A stretch of DNA of 64,000 bases, taken from NCBI GenBank assembly GCA_019614645.1, contig JABWDB010000003.1, forward strand, positions 20,359,001 to 20,423,000. The letters run 5' to 3'. Under the pieces are notes generated by a model, which saw nothing but the letters and a program-made list of their open reading frames with translations, had not been told where the DNA came from and made no database searches. Position 1 is the stretch's first letter. Each line of letters opens with the position of its first letter. The position numbers were made by a program, and so were the translations under genes. The DNA is from Stratiolaelaps scimitus. Taxonomy: Eukaryota > Arthropoda > Arachnida > Mesostigmata > Laelapidae. Positions 48,770 through 64,000 of this stretch are shown one piece after another.

Positions 48770-50657
48770 TGGAACGGAGTTACCAGAAACTGACTTGCGT
48801 GCCACAAACATAATCCGCGATCAACTACGAAGAAAAAAATATGCTCTACAAACCGATGTTGGCGTCCAGTTGGGTGAGATCTTCAACAACCCGCTTCATC
48901 ACTGCGCGCACATTTCGCGGCTCTGCGCAGCTAACCCAGTTTCGTGCATCTACACTCTTGCGCAGCATGTTCGAAATGACATCACCGGAACGGACAACAA
49001 AGCCTTGTAACATCTCCTCGGCTAACGAGTCGACGGAACACACCAGCTCCTGAACATCGGTCGGCAGCCTACTTGAGGCCATGGATTGCGTTTCGACCGC
49101 ATCATCACACATGCGGAATACCTGCTTGATTAGTGAGTGCCTTAGGTCGAGGCACAACTTCGAGAGGACTAGCTGGACGAGAGGGTTGCCGCTAAGATCG
49201 CAATACTCTCTGCGCATGGTGTCCACTGTGAACGAGATGAATTTACCCAGGAGACCTCGCTTGATGAGGTGCTCCGAAGTGAAATTGCGAAACTGGGCAC
49301 GACTCGAGGCGAATGTCACGTCTTGTGACACAAAATGACGCATCTCCCAAAGGACGCACTTGACCTTCTCCAGTATCGCCGCCTCTAAGTTCACTAAAAC
49401 GGCACTGAGGCTGCCCTTAAACGGCTGGATAAGCTCGTGGCGAAGCTCAGCTAGCTTGTTGACAATGAACACCTGCATCTCCTCGAGATAGAATTCTACC
49501 TTGTCCTCTGCGGCCTTTTGAATCATTTCGTAGACCTTCGTGTTGAGGTCCATCTGTGGAAGTAGATTGTTCAGCGCTTGAACCCGACGGAAGGTCTTGT
49601 CCAAAGCTTTAACGCACACCTCCGTATTGGTATTACGCTTTTCAGCTTCAATACGTTCCGCGACCAACTTGAAATAGTCCTCGATTAGGCTGCGCACAAA
49701 GTTCTGCTGTTGTTCCATGATTGTCGAATCGACTTGGCCGTTGCCACTTGAGACAAAGAGCTGCGCATACGAGGCGATAATCAACGAGATGTTTCCAAGA
49801 AACGAATTGCACGAATGGTCAACAAACTGCTGGACGTCCATCGGTGTCGAATGGAGCAGATGAAGTTCGGGCGGTAGGCCCGCCGGGGCAGGTGAGCTAT
49901 CTCCCTTAGCCAGCGACACTTGACGAACTAGAACGGTTAAATCGCCATTGAGCGAAATGGCCGCTTGCTCAAGATACTGCGCGCACAGTTTCTCGATTGG
50001 CTCGTGAAGTGAATTGAGTAATTGCACCGCCTCCGAGAGCTCCTTAACGTTGACGTGGCGTTCCTCGAAGCGTTCGAGTAGTTTTGCTTTGATTTCGTCG
50101 ACAATCGCCAGACACTCGCTATGGATATCTTTGAAGCAGGCAATATACGAGTACTGGCTGAGGATAGACTCGGCCGAAGTGAACAACGTCACAGCCTGGG
50201 CAAACTGGCCACTCTTTTTGTGCTTCCGAAGGTTTTCAGGCAACTCAAACACCCTCTGCAGACGATTGAGGAGCGTCGACGTCGTATTCAGGTTTGTCAC
50301 CTGTTGGGCGCGTTTGTGCAGCGCTTGCGACACATTGCCCGAATAGACCGATATTTTCGACATGTTCTCGACGAGCGATTCCATTTCCTGCTCCATTGTT
50401 TGAAAGTCGGTCTTCATTTTCTTGATGGTGTCTGTCGCCGAGATAAATTTATTGTAGTTATCGTAAACGAGCCGTTGCATCTCCGAGTCGAGTAGTTGAA
50501 TCTCACGATGTATCTGCTGTTCGCGATCCATGATCTCGGTCAGGCGGTACTCCTTGAATACCCGCTGAAGGTACAGATCCGGATTAAAGTCCGTACTGTT
50601 GATGTTGTACGGGTCGAAGTCGCCGCACGCGGGGCCCGCATCGTCCACGCTGTCCAT
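47719..50657 (-). CDS. VPS51: VPS51, GARP/EARP tethering complex subunit
   Basis: Exons in transcript order are 50657-48854, 48330-48009 and 47845-47719, joined in phase 1 and 2 to give 750 residues (human VPS51 is about 782). The N-terminal Vps51 region has [20 protein letters not shown] and the family signature [20 protein letters not shown] (about residues 65-84), followed by predicted helical coiled coil. The C-terminus [20 protein letters not shown] (about 688-707) and [12 protein letters not shown] are nearly as in vertebrates. VPS51 bridges VPS52-54 (GARP, at the trans-Golgi) or VPS50 (EARP, at recycling endosomes) and helps tether endosome-derived vesicles. ATG 50657 is the first Met after an in-frame TAG, but the KLYYG motif of vertebrate N-termini is absent, so an upstream coding exon (acceptor ttcacatag about 30 bases before the ATG) remains possible. 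Confidence 0.92.
47916..47938. repeat. (TA)n in the last VPS51 intron
   Basis: About 11 TA units within a 163-base intron. Confidence 0.95.
48009..48330 (-). CDS. VPS51: VPS51 exon 2
   Basis: The acceptor is gttgataacag and the donor GGCG|GTTAGT. It begins with a Ser/Arg-rich linker ([19 protein letters not shown]) and ends with the conserved [16 protein letters not shown]. Confidence 0.92.
48737..48768. repeat. (TA)n in the first VPS51 intron
   Basis: About 16 TA units, 86 bases after the donor in transcript direction. Confidence 0.95.
48854..50657 (-). CDS. VPS51: VPS51 exon 1 (large)
   Basis: 601 codons plus one base, with donor CATCG|GTTTGT. It carries the Vps51 domain, the coiled coils and most of the helical-rod body. 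Confidence 0.92.
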
Positions 50658-52128
50658 TTTGACGTCGAACTCACAGAGCAGCAGGGTCTATGTGAACAAA
50701 GCGAAACACAATACGATGTCCCTATACATGAGTATCATTACGCCAGTATTCTTTCATGAAATCATCATATACGACACCGGATACAGCCATGCACGGAGCA
50801 CAGCGATGGCGTGATGGCGCGATTCAAACAGTATCCCTTCTAAAATCAAAGGGTTGTTTACGCACTACCGTATGAACACTTGACCAGTGTTCGAATTAAT
50901 GAAAACATTTCATCATTAGTGACCTCATGATGCATAAGAGATCAATTTATGAATGACTGTGACGCCGTGGGTGGATTTTTTCACAGAAAGCCCGGCGGAT
51001 TGACACACTACAATGTCGTTTACGTAACTTAAACCCAAACGTTGAATGCAATTACTGCAATTGGCGTTTATTTACCGTGTCATTTCATATTATTGTGTGT
51101 TTCAATATATACGATAATTAGTAAAAAATATATATATATATATATGTTACTAGAACTGTCATCTTATTTCGTGTAATCTTGCTTCGAAGCTTGGAGTTCA
51201 AGCAGCGTTATACCAGAACGCAGTTTTAAATAATATCACCTTCAATTCAGTTGAACGGTGTTCGCGACGTCGACACGCATATGCATACACAAACATATAT
51301 ATATATTATATATGTAGTACTTGTAAGTTCAAGAATCGTTTATAGAATTTTATGAGCTTCGTCGACCAATATTCATTTACTATTTCTCGAAGTCGTCATT
51401 GTCACGACAATGTGCAATTGTCACCGCCTGACACAGATGACTAATTTACTTTGAGCAGTCTTACCCACTTGTCTGAAGAGGACAACCATGTATCGTATCG
51501 ACAAGGCAGGAAATAGTTGGTCAAATTGCCGCAGTTGAGAATATTAGTAAAAATAATAACAGCTTTATGAGCACCAGAACTCCAGCCGTCAGGTACTCCG
51601 GCCCTGGCTGTCACCCCGTCATCACACACGGTGGCAGCTTTCAGCTGTTCGAACCATACCAGACATTATGTGAAATGGCAATGATGACGTGATCAGTGCC
51701 TACGAATAGAACCGCCTTCGGGCGGCTGTACGACCATCGGTTTTAAATGGATTAGTCATTGAAATGACAATTTCTCCTGCCGGGACCTGCTCTATAAGAA
51801 GCACTAAACGCAGAAGAGAGGCGAACTCGAAGCAACGCTCTTCACCATATGGCTGCAGAACACATTTAGATTCGACGCCGTACTACTCATGGCAGCGGGC
51901 AACCAGCTGCAAGACCTCCTAATTTAATGATAGACCCACCGTTGCATTTTATTGTCGTTACATTTATCGATGTGTTGGTTATTGTCCATTTAAGGATATG
52001 TCGCCCCCGATATCTCATTACCATGGGAGGTAATGAATGACATTCATAGGTAATTGCAACTCCCCAGAATGCCTTGCTCTGAAAGTGGAAGGCAATGAAG
52101 TAGCTAATCCAGAATTGATGCCAGATTC

Positions 52129-52184
52129 ACTAAATAAATCGTATGTCTGTTTTAAATAAAGAAAAATTACTAAATAAATCGTAT
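52129..52184. repeat. Two 16-base direct repeats, 40-base period
   Basis: ACTAAATAAATCGTAT occurs at 52,129-52,144 and 52,169-52,184. Confidence 0.8.
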
Positions 52185-54024
52185 TTACCTCGATGCAAGC
52201 GAAATTGATGCACCTAAATAAGTTGAACGTCGATATAACAGCTTTACGTTACCTCCCGCAAGCGACCTACCTACACGAGCGCGCTCTTAAACAATTGAGG
52301 GAAATTATAAAAACATGAGGAGAAATTTGACAACATATCTTTGACATCTTATGAACAACTAGCCGAAAGGGGTTTGCCCTACACCGGAACGCGATGAACC
52401 ACATCGCAGATAGAAATGATTTGTTCGTATGGCTAATGTCGCATACTGTTTCTATGTATATGGCAAATAATCACATTGGACTGAAACGTTTTAAAATGAA
52501 TCCGTTTGACCTATAATTAAACAGACCGTCGACATAAAAAAATACGTACATATATGTACATATATATATATATATTTACGGATATATCTATATATACGTA
52601 TTTTTCTGTATCTATATATACGTGGCGGTATGAAAATAGCCAGGATAGCAGAAACCTAATCTATAAGCGAGGGAAATTTCCCTCAATGAGTCTATTCCAC
52701 GTGTAACTGTAATTCAGGCCTCATAAAGCGTACACCGTTTCGGCAAAATGGGAAAAACAACAGTGACCTTTGTGGGAATATTTATTGTTGACTATGTACA
52801 TATGGGTTGCTTTCTTGCGCCGACATAACAAAGGACACGCCAGTATATCTATAAAATCCAGATATTAGACGATGTCAAGCAGGCAATGGCTCACTTGCCC
52901 GGCCGAATACAATGCACATGCATAAGAGTTATATACTAGTTATAATTACTATGACTATTATTATTATTATGATGATCGACTATTTCGGGATGTAGGTTAC
53001 ACCGTATGTTGCGTGCTAGAGTGCCGCTGTTGGGCCGAAGACCACGTTACAATCAGCGATCGTCGTTTTCAATCGCCTCACGCTAATATATAGCTCAAAG
53101 GCAGACCTCTACAAGGATCTGACATCACCAGAAATATCATGCCTTCTCTATCTAAGACCGTCGACCTTTCTGTTCCACCCTTCGAAGTTCGCGCTTTGCT
53201 ACGCTATCGTCACTAGCCATGTGAGCCGTTTATTTACGGAGTACCCATTGCACACGTCGCAACAACACAGTGACAGCACGATGTATTCTTCATCTGTCTC
53301 GTCTCCCTTAGAGAACAAAAATAGAATTGCTACCAATCGACAAATATATGGCGGACCCCGTTGCCTGATCGTATCGATGCATAGACCGATTGCTTTCTCA
53401 CCGTGAAATAGGACCTGGGGTCTCTATCTTTTGTCGTCTGGCGCAGCCGTTTCGAATCATATGGAAGTAGCTGGCTGCCATAACTAGCTACCGGCGAACC
53501 GAACGAAAATCATCGATCAGCAAAGAATAACACTTTGAAGTCCCGCTGCTGATCGTCCAGATATACCAGACCTGACTTGCGAGAGAAGGGAATCAAGCGA
53601 ACACATGATTCAGTTGGCCATTTGTTTTTTTTTCGTTTGCAACGTTCTTTATCGTGAGAATTTCAACAGGACAATCATTCTACGCGTGTTGTTTGAACGG
53701 GTACGTGTTTGTTCATATATAATATTAGCGATCGAGCAATGTGACGTCAATACACAGCACAGCTAATATTAGCTATAATAATAATAATAAAAACAACAGC
53801 AACAGCATGATTAAAATCAGTCCATGTTGTAGTACTCGAAGAATACTCGACATCATCATAAATAGAGCAGCAGCATTCCCACTAATTCGGTCATTGTCTG
53901 TGCCCGCCCAATAGTTACGATTATATAATTCATCATATTAATATTATTATATTGTTATTATTATGAAACTAAAGCAGCTTCGTTTAAGTGGCACTCGCTC
54001 GTTCTATTATCACTTTTGTTTGTT

Positions 54025-54030
54025 TTTATT
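54025..54030 (-). promoter_or_regulatory. Candidate poly(A) signal for OGT
   Basis: AATAAA on the OGT strand lies about 1.06 kb after the stop. The choice is tentative. Confidence 0.25.
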
Positions 54031-55084
54031 AATAATCATCCTTGTATTGTCATCATTAACACTCTGCTGCCGGCTCCCATCGAGCCGCCTACTTTCGGTT
54101 ATTAATGAACGATTAAATAAACTGACCATCCGGCATTAAGAATACATTTCTTCCTTTCAATAATTGGCTTGTCTCCTGTCACTGAAGATCTCGTTCTTCT
54201 TCTTGTCTTCACTCTCAATGACGTACTGTTGTGCCAATCATATGGCTGTTATATCTGCATATATAAACGCAGTCAAAATTGTCCAGTCCTGTTTCTACGA
54301 CACTAGTGTACGACGACGCCGCCGCCGTCGACTTGAAGTATTCATTCATTGCGAATGTTCACTGAATCATATTTGTGTTGTCGTGTTTGCTACCTAAATC
54401 GTATTCGTTAGTTGTCGACGGTTGCTGGCTGACTACTCATACTGTGTAATACCTATGTGGCCCATGTCGTTGCCCGGGCGACGATTCGGACGACGCGTAT
54501 TCACAAATACAAACCAAGCAAAGGGGGGAGAAACAACTGGTGTTCTCATCTCATATTAGCAAAAATCACACGCGGCGCCGCTGTTATCCTTGTATGCATC
54601 TGACGGCCGGGCAGACAAAAAGCAACTCGTGACGAATATCCCCACCCTTGGCTCTCCTCGCCTGATAGAGTTTGTTGTGTATTAGACAGCATTATTGGAT
54701 GGAACGGAAGAACTGCGTCCCATGCGATTTGAGTGTTGTTCTCCCCAACGAGAGCTGAATCAGCTTTTTAGCTCTGTCGCTAGCCCGCTTGTCGTTTCGT
54801 GCCTCTGCACTCACAAAACGATCGACTCGTTCATTGTTATTGACAAGTGTCAAGTGACATCTGTCTGACTTCGCCTTCGTCAAACCAATAGGAAACATCT
54901 GTTACAAGAACATAACATAATAATGCCCCAGTGTCATTTTGCCCATTTTCACCGTGACTGCTGCTGGCTCGCAAATGGATGACAAACGCGAAACGCCGTG
55001 ATAACTTTTCAGCGCCGCCTCTCTTGGCGGCTGCAGCATCAGCCTCCCGTTGGCCACGCTCAGTGCAGTCCAGATGACTTGAGC

Positions 55085-63998
<8,914 letters not shown>

Positions 63999-64000
63999 GG

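Larger units (their letters stand above)
50658..55084. other. Intergenic region upstream of VPS51 and downstream of OGT
   Basis: It should contain the VPS51 promoter and any 5' exon, and the OGT 3' UTR. Visible: TA tract at 51,128-51,145, a 16-base direct repeat (52,129 and 52,169), a TA-rich imperfect palindrome at about 52,538-52,610, and AAT repeats at 53,777-53,791. No RNA gene or further CDS recognised. Confidence 0.6.

Overview
The window is eukaryotic nuclear DNA from an animal. Coding sequence is broken into phase-matched exons with GT..AG borders, introns run from about 160 bases to over 5 kb, and poly(A) signals and long TA, GA, AAT and GTT microsatellites are present. There is no bacterial gene density, RBS or operon. 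The proteins (VPS51, O-GlcNAc transferase, a BSD-domain synapse-associated protein and a DUF4590 protein) are metazoan. Their divergence from vertebrates and the intron style suggest an arthropod; a parasitiform mite or other chelicerate is my guess, not shown.

Layout. 1-19,508 has no gene I can name. It holds a tRNA-like (SINE-like) block, one hypothetical two-exon minus-strand gene beside a GC-rich stretch, and possible retroelement debris. 19,509-35,765 (+) is SYAP1/Sap47 without its first coding exon; its introns carry decayed non-LTR retrotransposon pieces. 35,766-45,181 is gene-poor and rich in simple repeats, with a MITE-like element and a foldback near its right end. 45,182-46,829 (+) is a complete three-exon gene for a 204-residue protein with a DUF4590 (ERICH3-type) domain. 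It ends in a hairpin that contains the poly(A) signal. 50,657-47,719 (-) is a four-exon VPS51 gene that converges on the DUF4590 gene. 63,980-55,085 (-) is the 3' part of OGT: about ten TPRs plus the whole catalytic region in the last five exons. The 5' end lies beyond the window.

The four genes do not form one pathway. VPS51 acts in endosome-to-Golgi tethering, SYAP1 in synaptic and Akt-linked signalling, and OGT in nucleocytoplasmic O-GlcNAc modification. The DUF4590 protein has no assigned role. Exon borders were read by hand from splice consensus, reading phase and remembered family similarity, without searches. Residue numbers for SYAP1 and OGT count from the first visible residue.
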